NCBI GenBank assembly: GCA_041906145.1
Contig: JAYRJU010000004.1
Location: forward strand, 62,001 to 126,000
DNA from: SHVO01 sp041906145
GTDB taxonomy: Bacteria; Pseudomonadota; Alphaproteobacteria; Rhodospirillales; Rhodospirillaceae
Length of the DNA stretch: 64,000 nucleotides
Direction of reading: 5' to 3'
This document shows, one piece after another, positions 17,989 to 25,567 of the stretch. Under the pieces are notes generated by a model that was not told where the DNA came from, ran no database searches, and worked only from the letters and a program-made list of their open reading frames with translations. Every line of letters starts with the position of its first letter. Positions within the stretch are counted from its first letter, which is position 1. The position numbers and the translations under genes are program-made.

Positions 17989-18954
17989 CTACGCCACCGG
18001 AAACGGCGGCTCCCGCCCGTCCAGCACAGCTTCCATATTGTCGAGCGCCAGCATCGCCATGGCGAGACGCGTCTCGTAGGTCGCGCTGCCGAGGTGCGGC
18101 ACCAACATCGCATTGTCGAGCGTGTAGTAACGCGGATCGACCTTCGGTTCGCCCGTATACACATCGAGGCCGATCGAGGAGAGCTTGCCGGCTTTCAGCG
18201 CCGTGATGACGGCGTCGTCGTCGATCAACGGGCCGCGACCTGTATTGATGAGGCAGGCGCCGTCCTTCATCTGCGCGATGCGCTGCGCGTTGATCAGGCC
18301 TTTGGTTTCGGGCGTAAGCGGGGCATGCAGCGAGACCACGTCGCTCTGCGCCAGCAAATCCTCAAGCTTCTCAACATACATAGCGCCGGCTTCCATCGAG
18401 GGGTCGACGCGCTTGCGGTTGTGGTAGCAGACGGACATGCCGAAAGCTTTGGCGCGTGTCGCGACCGCGCTGCCGATGCGGCCCATGCCGATGATGCCGA
18501 GGCGTTTACCGGTGATCTGCATGCCGAGAAGTTGGGTCGGGCGAATCCCGATCCACTTGCCGGCGCGCATCAGCCGTTCACCGTCGCTGGCGCGGCGCGT
18601 CGCGCCGAGGATGAGCAGAAGTGCGATATCCGCGGTCGCATCGTCCAGAACGCCGGGTGTGTTTGTAACCCGGATCCCGCGCGCCTTGGCGGCGGCAAGG
18701 TCGATATGCTCGAAGCCGACCGACACGGTCGAAAGAACCTTCAGACCCGGCGGCAGCATGGCGATGGCCGCGGCGTTGATTGGTTCGGTCGGGGTGCACA
18801 GAAGGGCAACGGCGCCTTCGGCGATCTTGGCCACCAGCTCGGGGGTATAGGCGGCCTCATCGTCACCGGGGCGGAACTGGAAGCGGGCGGAAACGCGGTC
18901 CTCGGCGGGTTTCACGAGACGACGCGTGGCGGCGACGATGGGCTTCTGTGTCAT
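17989..18954 (-). CDS. D-isomer-specific 2-hydroxyacid dehydrogenase (glyoxylate/hydroxypyruvate reductase-like)
   Basis: A 321-residue NAD(P)H-dependent enzyme: Rossmann motif LGIIGMGRIGSAVATRAKAFGM, VSLHAPLTPETKGLINAQRIAQMKDGACLINTGRGPLIDDDAVI, and the catalytic Arg (TGRG), Glu (TGEP) and His (LVPHLGSAT) of the family. It probably reduces glyoxylate or a related 2-ketoacid. No operon partner is present. Confidence 0.9.
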   Translation of the reverse strand: MTQKPIVAATRRLVKPAEDRVSARFQFRPGDDEAAYTPELVAKIAEGAVALLCTPTEPINAAAIAMLPPGLKVLSTVSVGFEHIDLAAAKARGIRVTNTPGVLDDATADIALLLILGATRRASDGERLMRAGKWIGIRPTQLLGMQITGKRLGIIGMGRIGSAVATRAKAFGMSVCYHNRKRVDPSMEAGAMYVEKLEDLLAQSDVVSLHAPLTPETKGLINAQRIAQMKDGACLINTGRGPLIDDDAVITALKAGKLSSIGLDVYTGEPKVDPRYYTLDNAMLVPHLGSATYETRLAMAMLALDNMEAVLDGREPPFPVA

Positions 18955-19087
18955 CGCGGGAGGTCCTGGTGCGGAAAATGGTTCAACTTGAGGTAGAGCT
19001 GTTGATTTGTCCCTAGCGTAGATTATCTTTTCCTATGATAAGCCTAGGTGTTACAAGCTATTCCTGCGGGTTGTAAGAGGGCTGACG

Positions 19088-19915
19088 TTGACGTTAGCGG
19101 TCAAATTCTGGGGTGTCCGCGGAAGCATTGCGTGTCCGTCGCCGGACCATGTGGTCTACGGCGGCAATACGAGCTGTCTTGAGATCTGCGCCGGCGACGA
19201 GCGGATCATCATGGACGCCGGCACGGGTATCCGCAATCTCGGGCAAGAATTCATCAAGGACGGAGTGAGGAAGGGCACGTTGCTGCTCACCCATTCCCAT
19301 TGGGATCACATCAACGGTTTCCCGTTCTTTGGTCCGGCGTTCATGTCGAACAGCCGTTTCACCATCGCGGCGGGCCATCTCTACAACGCCGGCGGCATTG
19401 AGAATGTGCTCGCCAGCCAGATGGCAAACCCGACGTTCCCCGTACCGCTCGAAGCGCTGCAGGCCACGCTTACATTTGAAGACTTCAAAGCTGGCGAAAG
19501 CTGGGGGCTCGACGGCGGCGTGAAGATCATCACCGCGCCGCTCAATCACCCCAACGGCGCGACCGGGTACCGTGTCGAATATATGGGCAAGTCGATCTGC
19601 TACGTCACCGACACCGAGCATGTCATCGGTAAGCCCGATCAGACCGTTCTTAAATTGATCGAAGGCGCCGACATCGTCGTCTACGACTGCACCTACACCG
19701 ATGCCGAGTTCAAAGCCAAGATCGGCTGGGGGCACTCGACGTGGCAGGAAGGCGTGCGCCTGTGCAAGATGGCCGGCGCGCGTCAACTCGCGATCTTCCA
19801 TCACGATCCGGATCACAACGACGACTTCATGCGTCAGCTTGAGTTCGAAGCGCGCAAGGAATGGTCGGGCACGGTCGTCGCGCGCGAGCAGATGATTCTC
19901 GTCGCCGGCGGCTAG
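19088..19915 (+). CDS. MBL-fold metallohydrolase
   Basis: A 275-residue metallo-beta-lactamase-fold protein with THSHWDHINGFPFF (metal-binding HxHxDH), MDAGTGIRNLG, LNHPNGATGYRVE, CYVTDTEH, YDCTYTDAEF and GWGHSTWQEG, the pattern of the PhnP/cAMP-phosphodiesterase-like branch. Substrate unknown. TTG 19088 after AAGAGGG is the only reasonable start before the conserved KFWGVRGSIACP strand. The next gene, Mpg, begins within its stop codon, suggesting co-translation. Confidence 0.85.
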   Translation: MTLAVKFWGVRGSIACPSPDHVVYGGNTSCLEICAGDERIIMDAGTGIRNLGQEFIKDGVRKGTLLLTHSHWDHINGFPFFGPAFMSNSRFTIAAGHLYNAGGIENVLASQMANPTFPVPLEALQATLTFEDFKAGESWGLDGGVKIITAPLNHPNGATGYRVEYMGKSICYVTDTEHVIGKPDQTVLKLIEGADIVVYDCTYTDAEFKAKIGWGHSTWQEGVRLCKMAGARQLAIFHHDPDHNDDFMRQLEFEARKEWSGTVVAREQMILVAGG

Positions 19916-20514
19916 TGAAACTTCCCGCGTTGGTCCGCCGGGACGAATTTCCGGCCAGCACTGTCACCCAAGCCAAGTGGCTTCTCGGCAAACTCGTCGT
20001 CCGGCATACGGGCGCGGGCATTATGATCGGCCGCATCGTCGAGACAGAGGCCTATCTGCACGATGACGAGGCGGCGCATTCCTTCCGCGGGATGACGCCG
20101 CGCAACCGTTCGCTGTTCCTCGAGAAGGGGCACGCTTACGTCTACATAGCCTATGGCGTCTCGATGATGCTCAACGTCAGCGCCGGCAAGGAAGGCGTCG
20201 GCACAGGAGTGTTGATTCGCGCGCTCGATCCCGTGAGCGGAATTGAACTCATGGAAAAGAATCGGGGAATGACGAAGCTGCGCGATCTTACACGCGGACC
20301 TGGACGTCTCGCGCAAGCTTTCGCCATCGATTTGTCGCTGCAGGGCCTGGACCTTTGCCGTAAGGGCGATCTGTGGCTAGCGAAGGATGGCTACAAGGTG
20401 GGCAAGATCGGCGCGAGCAAGCGCATCGGCATCACAAAGAACGCCGCGCCGCTCCTGCGGTTTTTCGTTAAGGACAATCCCTTCGTCAGCGGCCCAAAGG
20501 CGCTCAACACCTAG
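19915..20514 (+). CDS. mpg: DNA-3-methyladenine glycosylase (AAG/MPG family)
   Basis: A 199-residue base-excision repair enzyme that removes alkylated purines. Seen: ARWLLGK-like entry (AKWLLGKLVVR), the active-site VETEAYLHDDEAAHS with the catalytic glutamate, YVYIAYGVSMMLNVS, VLIRALDP and TRGPGRLAQAF. GTG 19915 is the likely start, sharing its G with the TAG stop of the MBL gene. It ends in a 4-bp convergent overlap with the RNA methyltransferase. No SOS box is seen here, unlike the UdgX operon. Confidence 0.92.
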   Translation: MKLPALVRRDEFPASTVTQAKWLLGKLVVRHTGAGIMIGRIVETEAYLHDDEAAHSFRGMTPRNRSLFLEKGHAYVYIAYGVSMMLNVSAGKEGVGTGVLIRALDPVSGIELMEKNRGMTKLRDLTRGPGRLAQAFAIDLSLQGLDLCRKGDLWLAKDGYKVGKIGASKRIGITKNAAPLLRFFVKDNPFVSGPKALNT

Positions 20515-21776
20515 CGTGAGAAGGCGGCGACCAATTCGACGTGGTGCGACCAGGTGAATTGGTCGACGACTTGCACGCTGTCGAGTCTGTAGCCGCCTTC
20601 GATAAGGATGCGCGCGTCGCGCGCGAAGCTCACGGGATTGCATGAGACGCCGACGACGCGCGGGACTTTGCTTATGGCCAGCGCTCTGGCCTGTTCTTCC
20701 GCGCCGGCGCGCGGCGGATCGAAAACCAGGGCGTCGTAGCGTTTGGTTTCGTCGTCATCCAAGGGCTGGCGGCCGAGATCGCGGCGTTGAGCCCGCAACG
20801 GGTGCGGCCCTTTCGCCTTGTCGAGCGCGCGCACCGCAGGTTCGACGCTGTCAAAAGAATCTACCGGCCCGCGTGCGAGCATCGCGCCGCTGAACGTGCC
20901 GCAGCCGGAATAGAGATCGGCGAAGATGCCGCTGTCCGGCAGCGCCGCCATCACGGCGGCGGTGAGCGCATCTTCGCCGGCTTTGGTCGGCTGGAGAAAC
21001 GCGAGCGGCGGAAGCGGGACATCGAGAATGCCGAAACGCGCGGTAAAGGGGGTGATCTCCACCAAGGTCTCCGCTTCGCTGTACTCCTTAGGTCTCCAGG
21101 AGATGCGCGCGATGCCGAGCTTGTGCGCGAGTTCTGCGGCGGCCTCGTAGATCACAAGATCGGGGTGGCCCTTCGTTCCGACGGCGCCGGTGATGGCGAG
21201 GTCAAATTGGCCGCCGACCGTTTGAACGAAAATGTCCGCCGGTTTTCCATCCGCGAGAATCGGCGCGAGCGCGCTCACAAGTTTCCGGCGCATGTCCATG
21301 ATGGCGGGATCGGCGATCAGGCACGCCGCGATGTCGGTCACGCTATGCGAGCGGCGGCGAAAATATCCGAGTGTGACGTTGTTTTTTTTCTTGGAGGCGG
21401 CAAAAGTCGCGCGCCGGCGTTTACCTTCGGGCAGAAAAACAGGATCCAGCCACGCGGCAGGTTCGATGTTCTGCCGGCTGAAGGCCGTACGCACCATTTC
21501 AACTTTCCACGCGCGATAAAATTCTTCGCTTGCATGCTGAAGCGTGCAGCCGCCGCAGATATCGTAGTGCGGGCAGGGGGCTTTAACACGGTGCGGCGAG
21601 GATTCGACGATGCGCACAACATCAGCGCGCACAATCCCGCCGGATGGTTTCTGAATTTGAGCCTCGACGACATCGCCAGGCAGCGTCCGGTCCACATAGA
21701 CGCGCTCACGCCCGGCGCGGTGGATGCCGTCGCCGAGAGGAGCGAGATCATGAATAGAGAGCGTGTCTTTAGCCAT
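20511..21776 (-). CDS. Class I SAM-dependent RNA (uracil-5) methyltransferase, RumA/TrmA type
   Basis: A 421-residue enzyme: N-terminal TRAM-like domain (IHDLAPLGDGIHRAGRERVYVDRTLPGDVVEAQI), an iron-sulfur motif C-x5-C-x2-C in PCPHYDICGGCTLQH, SAM-binding DLYSGCGTFS, and a catalytic cysteine in VVGVSCNPVSFARD. It should make m5U in rRNA (RlmC/RlmD-like) or tRNA. ATG 21776 is chosen because the frame upstream runs through two tRNA genes. It lies 26 bp downstream of tRNA-Asn on the same strand with no terminator between, so it is probably co-transcribed with the tRNAs. Confidence 0.88.
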   Translation of the reverse strand: MAKDTLSIHDLAPLGDGIHRAGRERVYVDRTLPGDVVEAQIQKPSGGIVRADVVRIVESSPHRVKAPCPHYDICGGCTLQHASEEFYRAWKVEMVRTAFSRQNIEPAAWLDPVFLPEGKRRRATFAASKKKNNVTLGYFRRRSHSVTDIAACLIADPAIMDMRRKLVSALAPILADGKPADIFVQTVGGQFDLAITGAVGTKGHPDLVIYEAAAELAHKLGIARISWRPKEYSEAETLVEITPFTARFGILDVPLPPLAFLQPTKAGEDALTAAVMAALPDSGIFADLYSGCGTFSGAMLARGPVDSFDSVEPAVRALDKAKGPHPLRAQRRDLGRQPLDDDETKRYDALVFDPPRAGAEEQARALAISKVPRVVGVSCNPVSFARDARILIEGGYRLDSVQVVDQFTWSHHVELVAAFSR

Positions 21777-21802
21777 CACGCCTGGCTTTTTTGAGAGAAG
21801 AA

Positions 21803-21877
21803 TGGCTCCGGCGACAGGGCTCGAACCTGTAACCCCGCGGTTAACAGCCGCGTGCTCTACCATTGAGCTACGCCGGA
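21803..21877 (-). tRNA. tRNA-Asn (GTT)
   Basis: The reverse complement folds into a 75-nt tRNA with encoded CCA: acceptor TCCGGCG/CGCCGGA, D arm GCTCAATGGTAGAGC, anticodon loop CTGTTAA (anticodon GTT) on a CGCGG/CCGCG stem, and T arm ACAGG-TTCGAGC-CCTGT, discriminator G. Confidence 0.95.
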
Positions 21878-21891
21878 ACACCATGCATCTG

Positions 21892-21965
21892 TGGAGGCCG
21901 AGGCCGGAATCGAACCGACGTACGGGGATTTGCAGTCCCCTGCATGGCCACTCTGCCACTCGGCC
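21892..21965 (-). tRNA. tRNA-Cys (GCA)
   Basis: The reverse complement gives a 74-nt tRNA with encoded CCA: acceptor GGCCGAG/CTCGGCC, anticodon loop CTGCAAA (anticodon GCA) on a GGGGA/TCCCC stem, T loop TTCGATT, discriminator T. It precedes tRNA-Asn by 14 nt in the same transcript. Confidence 0.95.
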
Positions 21966-22197
21966 GTTCTCGGCCCATGGGAACTGAAAAACAATCCCCA
22001 AGCCGCCACCCCTTACCAAGCCGTCCCCGAAGGGCCGGTCCAGCGAAGGAAGCGCCTTATAGAGGGCCACCTTAGTCGGGGTCAAGCGTCAGAGTAGGTT
22101 TTTTTACATGGGGCCAAGCCCTTGGCCGGCGTTGTGAATTTTGGGCGGGGCGCGTATAAGCTGCTTCAATAATTCCTTTTTCTATTGGGGGCTTTCG

Positions 22198-22848
22198 ATG
22201 GATTTTGCCGCCGCACGCCGCAAAATGGTGGCCAGCCAAGTCCGGACCAACAAGGTCACGGACTCTTTGGTCAGCGGAGCGATGGAGCAGGTGCCTCGGG
22301 AATACTTTGTCCCGGCCGAGCGCCGCGCGGTTGCGTATCTCGATGAAGATCAGCCGGTCGGCAACGGCCGCTTCATCATGGAACCCATGGCGCTCGCGCG
22401 TCTATTGCAGCTCGCTGACATTCAGCCGCAGGACAAGGCCCTCGTTGTCGGCGCCGGCACCGGTTATAGCGCCGCCGTGCTCGCGCGCATCGCGCAGTCG
22501 GTCGTCGTGCTCGAAAACGACACCGGGCTTGCCGATAAGGCCAGCAAGATCATGACCGAGCTCGTCATCCCGAATGTCACGGTTATTAAGGGTGATCTCG
22601 CTTCGGGTGTCGCGGCGAAGGCGCCCTTCGACGTGATCCTGATCGACGGTGCGGTGAGCGAAATTCCGGCGGCCCTGAAGCGTCAGCTTGCCGACGGCGG
22701 CCGTCTTGTCGCTGTCGTGCGTTCGGGTCCCGTGGGCCGGGCGACCCTGGTCAGCCGCGTCGGCGATGCCTTCGGCAGCCGGGCGGACTTCGATCTGATC
22801 ATGCCGTTCCTCCCGGAGTTCGCGCCCCAGCCGAAGTTTGTGTTCTAA
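22198..22848 (+). CDS. Protein-L-isoaspartate O-methyltransferase-like protein
   Basis: A 216-residue SAM-dependent methyltransferase with the Pcm fold: MVASQVRTNKVTD, VPREYFVPAERRAVAYLDED, motif I ALVVGAGTGYSAAVLARI, and DVILIDGAVSEIP. It is a divergent paralogue: canonical Pcm (at 57.3 kb) has VLEVGTGSGYQAAVL. A gene of this kind directly before tolC is common in alphaproteobacteria. Whether it repairs isoaspartate is uncertain because the substrate loop differs. ATG 22198 starts the conserved MDFAAARRKMVASQ. Confidence 0.85.
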   Translation: MDFAAARRKMVASQVRTNKVTDSLVSGAMEQVPREYFVPAERRAVAYLDEDQPVGNGRFIMEPMALARLLQLADIQPQDKALVVGAGTGYSAAVLARIAQSVVVLENDTGLADKASKIMTELVIPNVTVIKGDLASGVAAKAPFDVILIDGAVSEIPAALKRQLADGGRLVAVVRSGPVGRATLVSRVGDAFGSRADFDLIMPFLPEFAPQPKFVF

Positions 22849-23031
22849 ACGCGAACCGACATTAAAATTAATATCACATAGCCAGCTATTTTACGAGACG
22901 GGGTTACGTCTCCGTGATGTTGCCTCCTCTTACTGAAAAGCGGTGGCATTCCCGACTTTCTTCAGATAGAGGTCGACGCGTGTGGGAACGACGCGATGGC
23001 TGGCATTACATTTTAATCGGGGCAAAGCCAT

Positions 23032-24444
23032 ATGACTAACACCTTGAAACAACTGCTTCTAAGCAGCGCCGCTGTCATGCTGCTGGTGCAGCCGACCCAC
23101 GCCGAAACTTTACGTGAAGCCATGGCCCTTGCTTATGAGGGCAACCCCAATCTTCGTGCCGCGCGCGCGCAATTGCGTGCCGTAGACGAAAGCGTGCCGA
23201 TCGCGCTGTCGGGCTGGCGTCCGAGCTTGCAGGTGACCGGCAACGCACAGCGTAACCGCAACGAAAGCGAGATTATCAGCAACAACAGCACCGGCGGTCC
23301 GGTCAATACCTCCGGGATGACGCTGCGCACGCAGCAGACGGTGAACGCGCAGGTCATCCAACCGTTGTTCCGCGGCTTCCGCACGGTGGCGGGCACGTCT
23401 CAAGCGCGCAACCAAGTCATGGCCCAGCGTGCGCGCCTTGAATCGACCGAAGCGCAGGTGCTTCTCCAGACCGCCACAGCGTACCTGGATGTCCTTCAGT
23501 ATCAGAAGCTCGTCGACGTCCAGCGCAACAACGTGCAGGTCCTGAGCCGTCAGCTTGACGCCACCAACGACCGCTTCCGAGTGGGCGAGATCACGCGCAC
23601 CGATGTCGCACAGTCCGAAGCCAGCCTAGCCGCTTCGCGCGCCTCATTGGTGCAGGCTGAAAGTTCTCTTCAGCTTGCCCGCTCGGCGTATTTGAACGTT
23701 GTGGGGAAAGTGCCGGAAGGTCTCGTGCAGCCGGAAATTCCGAAGAATCTGCCCGCAAATCTGGAAGCGGCCATCGCGGCGGCCATGGCGCAAAGCCCAA
23801 GTTTCCTCGCCGCCGATTACACGGCGAAGGCCGCAGAAGACAACGTGACCGTAGTGCAGGGCGAGCTTCTGCCCACCGTGAATCTCAGCGCCACCTATCA
23901 GCGCGGCTGGAACACGCTGGCCGACAAGTCGCGCAACGAAAGCGCCATCGCGGCGGCGCAGGTTGTTGTTCCGCTCTATCAGCAGGGCGCTGAATATGCT
24001 CGCCTGCGCCAGGCCAAACATACGTCCGGCCAACAGCATCTGCTGGCCGATCAGGCGCGTCTCGACGCCCGCAATACGGCGACCTCGGCGTGGGAAAACT
24101 TCCAGTCAGCGACGGCGACCATCGCGAGCTACCAGTCAGCCATCTCGGCCAACGAAATCGCGCTCGAAGGAACGCGCCGCGAGGCTGAAGTAGGTTCGCG
24201 CACCGTGCTCGATGTCTTGAATGCCGAGCAAGCTTATCTCTCGGCGCAGGTCAACTTGATCCGCGCGCAGCGCGATCAACTCGTCGCCGCGCACCAGATC
24301 CTCGCTTCGATTGGGACTTTGACGGGCGGCGATCTTGCCCTCGAAGTTCAGATTTACGACCCCGTGGCGCATTTCAAAGATGTCGAATACCAGCCGTTCG
24401 GCAGCGATGCCGACGCCGGCGCCGACAAGCGTCACGAAAAATAA
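23032..24444 (+). CDS. tolC: TolC-family outer-membrane channel protein
   Basis: A 470-residue protein with a cleavable signal (MTNTLKQLLLSSAAVMLLVQPTHA) followed by two OEP repeats of long heptad-like helices (ETLREAMALAYEGNPNLRAARAQLRAVDE..., and again AAMAQSPSFLAADYTAKAAEDNV...), and PLFRGFRTVAG typical of TolC. Trimers form the exit duct for type I secretion and RND/ABC efflux. The C-terminus is charged (ADAGADKRHEK). Pcm-like gene upstream and popZ/valS downstream match the usual order in relatives. Confidence 0.93.
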   Translation: MTNTLKQLLLSSAAVMLLVQPTHAETLREAMALAYEGNPNLRAARAQLRAVDESVPIALSGWRPSLQVTGNAQRNRNESEIISNNSTGGPVNTSGMTLRTQQTVNAQVIQPLFRGFRTVAGTSQARNQVMAQRARLESTEAQVLLQTATAYLDVLQYQKLVDVQRNNVQVLSRQLDATNDRFRVGEITRTDVAQSEASLAASRASLVQAESSLQLARSAYLNVVGKVPEGLVQPEIPKNLPANLEAAIAAAMAQSPSFLAADYTAKAAEDNVTVVQGELLPTVNLSATYQRGWNTLADKSRNESAIAAAQVVVPLYQQGAEYARLRQAKHTSGQQHLLADQARLDARNTATSAWENFQSATATIASYQSAISANEIALEGTRREAEVGSRTVLDVLNAEQAYLSAQVNLIRAQRDQLVAAHQILASIGTLTGGDLALEVQIYDPVAHFKDVEYQPFGSDADAGADKRHEK

Positions 24445-24451
24445 ACAGGCC

Positions 24452-24486
24452 GCACGCGGCGGGTGACCTCAGGTCATCCGCCGTGC
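24452..24486 (+). terminator. Hairpin after tolC
   Basis: GCACG-CGGCGG-TGACCT and AGGTCA-CCGCCG-TGC arms form a long, slightly bulged stem 8 bases after the tolC stop; no T-run follows. Confidence 0.55.
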
Positions 24487-24805
24487 TGCAGGCCGTTCAT
24501 CGGATCATTCATTAAGATCGTCCAGAGTCGGTTTTTCCGGACGGGCCTCGCGCGACTGTTTGTAAGATGCAAGCGGAGCGCTCAAATTGTTCTCGGGAAA
24601 GCGCCGCGCGGAGAAGGGAGGCGACGGTGAGGCTTGACCGCCTACAGCGGTCTGTCTCAGCTATTGGGCGAAATTTACCTTTATGAACGTCAGCCCCTAA
24701 TTTGGACTGCCCCTAAATCTTTGGCCGTGTTATAGAATTCTTTAACCAATTCACTTAGGCTTCCTCAGAATAGCCGGGAAAAACCGGTGGGGAGCGTTTG
24801 GACTC
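24487..24805. other. Intergenic region upstream of popZ
   Basis: About 320 bp without a gene. The last 120 bp are AT-richer and hold a repeated CCCCTAA (near 24695 and 24711) followed by TTATAGAATTC, probably the popZ promoter zone. I could not assign a CtrA or EcfG site with confidence. Confidence 0.35.
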
Positions 24806-25480
24806 ATGACTGCCGAAGGCCAACAAGAACCCTCGATGGAGGACATTCTCGCCTCCATCAGAAAGATTCTGTCCGAAGACGACGGCGAGGCTGCAAAGCC
24901 TGAGCCGCCGAAGGCTGCGCCTCCGCCGCCGCCTCCTCCGCCACCCCCGCCACCGCCTCCGCCGCCCCCACCGCCGCCGCCCCCACCGCCGCCGCCGCCC
25001 CCGGTTATTGAAGAACCGGAGCCGGAGCCGCTGCTGCTGATGGAAGAGCCGGCGATCGAGGAAGAGCCGATCGCGTCGATCTTCGATGCGCCGCCGGAAG
25101 AAGAGCCGATTTACAATCCGGAGCCCGAGCCGGATATGCCGTTGCAACTCACCGACTCAATGATGGTCGAGGAGATGCAGCATCATTACGCCGATCCGGA
25201 ACCGGCGCCGCAGTACCATCAGCCGTACGATTACGGCGAAGGGCTTGTGTCGCATGCGGTTGCGGCCGCGTCCGGTGCGTCCATCTCCCAGTTAGCCCAG
25301 GCTGTTGCCCGCGAGCGTGCGGTTTCTCTCGGCAATCACGGCCTCACGCTGGAAGAGCTTGTGCGCGAAATCTGCACGCCGATCCTGAAGCATTGGCTCG
25401 ACACCAACCTGCCTTATATCGTCGAGCGCATCGTGAAGCAGGAAATCGAGCGGATCGCCACGCGTTCGGAACGCTCCTAA
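24806..25480 (+). CDS. popZ: PopZ-type polar organising protein (DUF2497) with 28-proline tract
   Basis: A 224-residue protein with the three PopZ parts: N-terminal helix (SMEDILASIRKILSED, residues 10-25), a Pro/Glu/Asp-rich disordered middle, and the C-terminal self-assembly region (LTLEELVREICTPILKHWLDTNLPYIVERIV, about 180-215). PopZ forms a polar matrix that anchors the ParB/origin complex and recruits kinases. Residues 39-66 are 28 uninterrupted prolines written with mixed CCG, CCA, CCC and CCT codons, far beyond normal proline runs; translation should depend on EF-P. It is followed by valS, as in many relatives. Confidence 0.9.
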   Translation: MTAEGQQEPSMEDILASIRKILSEDDGEAAKPEPPKAAPPPPPPPPPPPPPPPPPPPPPPPPPPPPVIEEPEPEPLLLMEEPAIEEEPIASIFDAPPEEEPIYNPEPEPDMPLQLTDSMMVEEMQHHYADPEPAPQYHQPYDYGEGLVSHAVAAASGASISQLAQAVARERAVSLGNHGLTLEELVREICTPILKHWLDTNLPYIVERIVKQEIERIATRSERS

Positions 25481-25537
25481 CCCGCGCAATTTCCTGACTT
25501 TTGTCAGCGTTGCACCCGCCTTCATGGGCGGGTAAAC

Positions 25538-25564
25538 CCTTGCCTTCCGTTTACGAAGGCAAGG
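25538..25564 (+). promoter_or_regulatory. Leader hairpin covering the valS ribosome binding site
   Basis: CCTTGCCTTC (25538-25547) pairs perfectly with GAAGGCAAGG (25555-25564), 7-nt loop; the ATG is 3 nt further on. The 3' arm contains the only AAGG Shine-Dalgarno-like sequences. A second hairpin (ACCCGCC / GGCGGGT, 25514-25533) lies just upstream and may be the popZ terminator. Confidence 0.6.
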
Positions 25565-25567
25565 CCG

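Noticed and set aside
19049..19076. TTACAA-N14-TTGTAA inverted repeat before the MBL gene
   Set aside because: Short arms and wide spacing; could not be told from chance.
24487..24805. GANTC sites upstream of popZ as CcrM/GcrA targets
   Set aside because: About the number expected by chance in this length.
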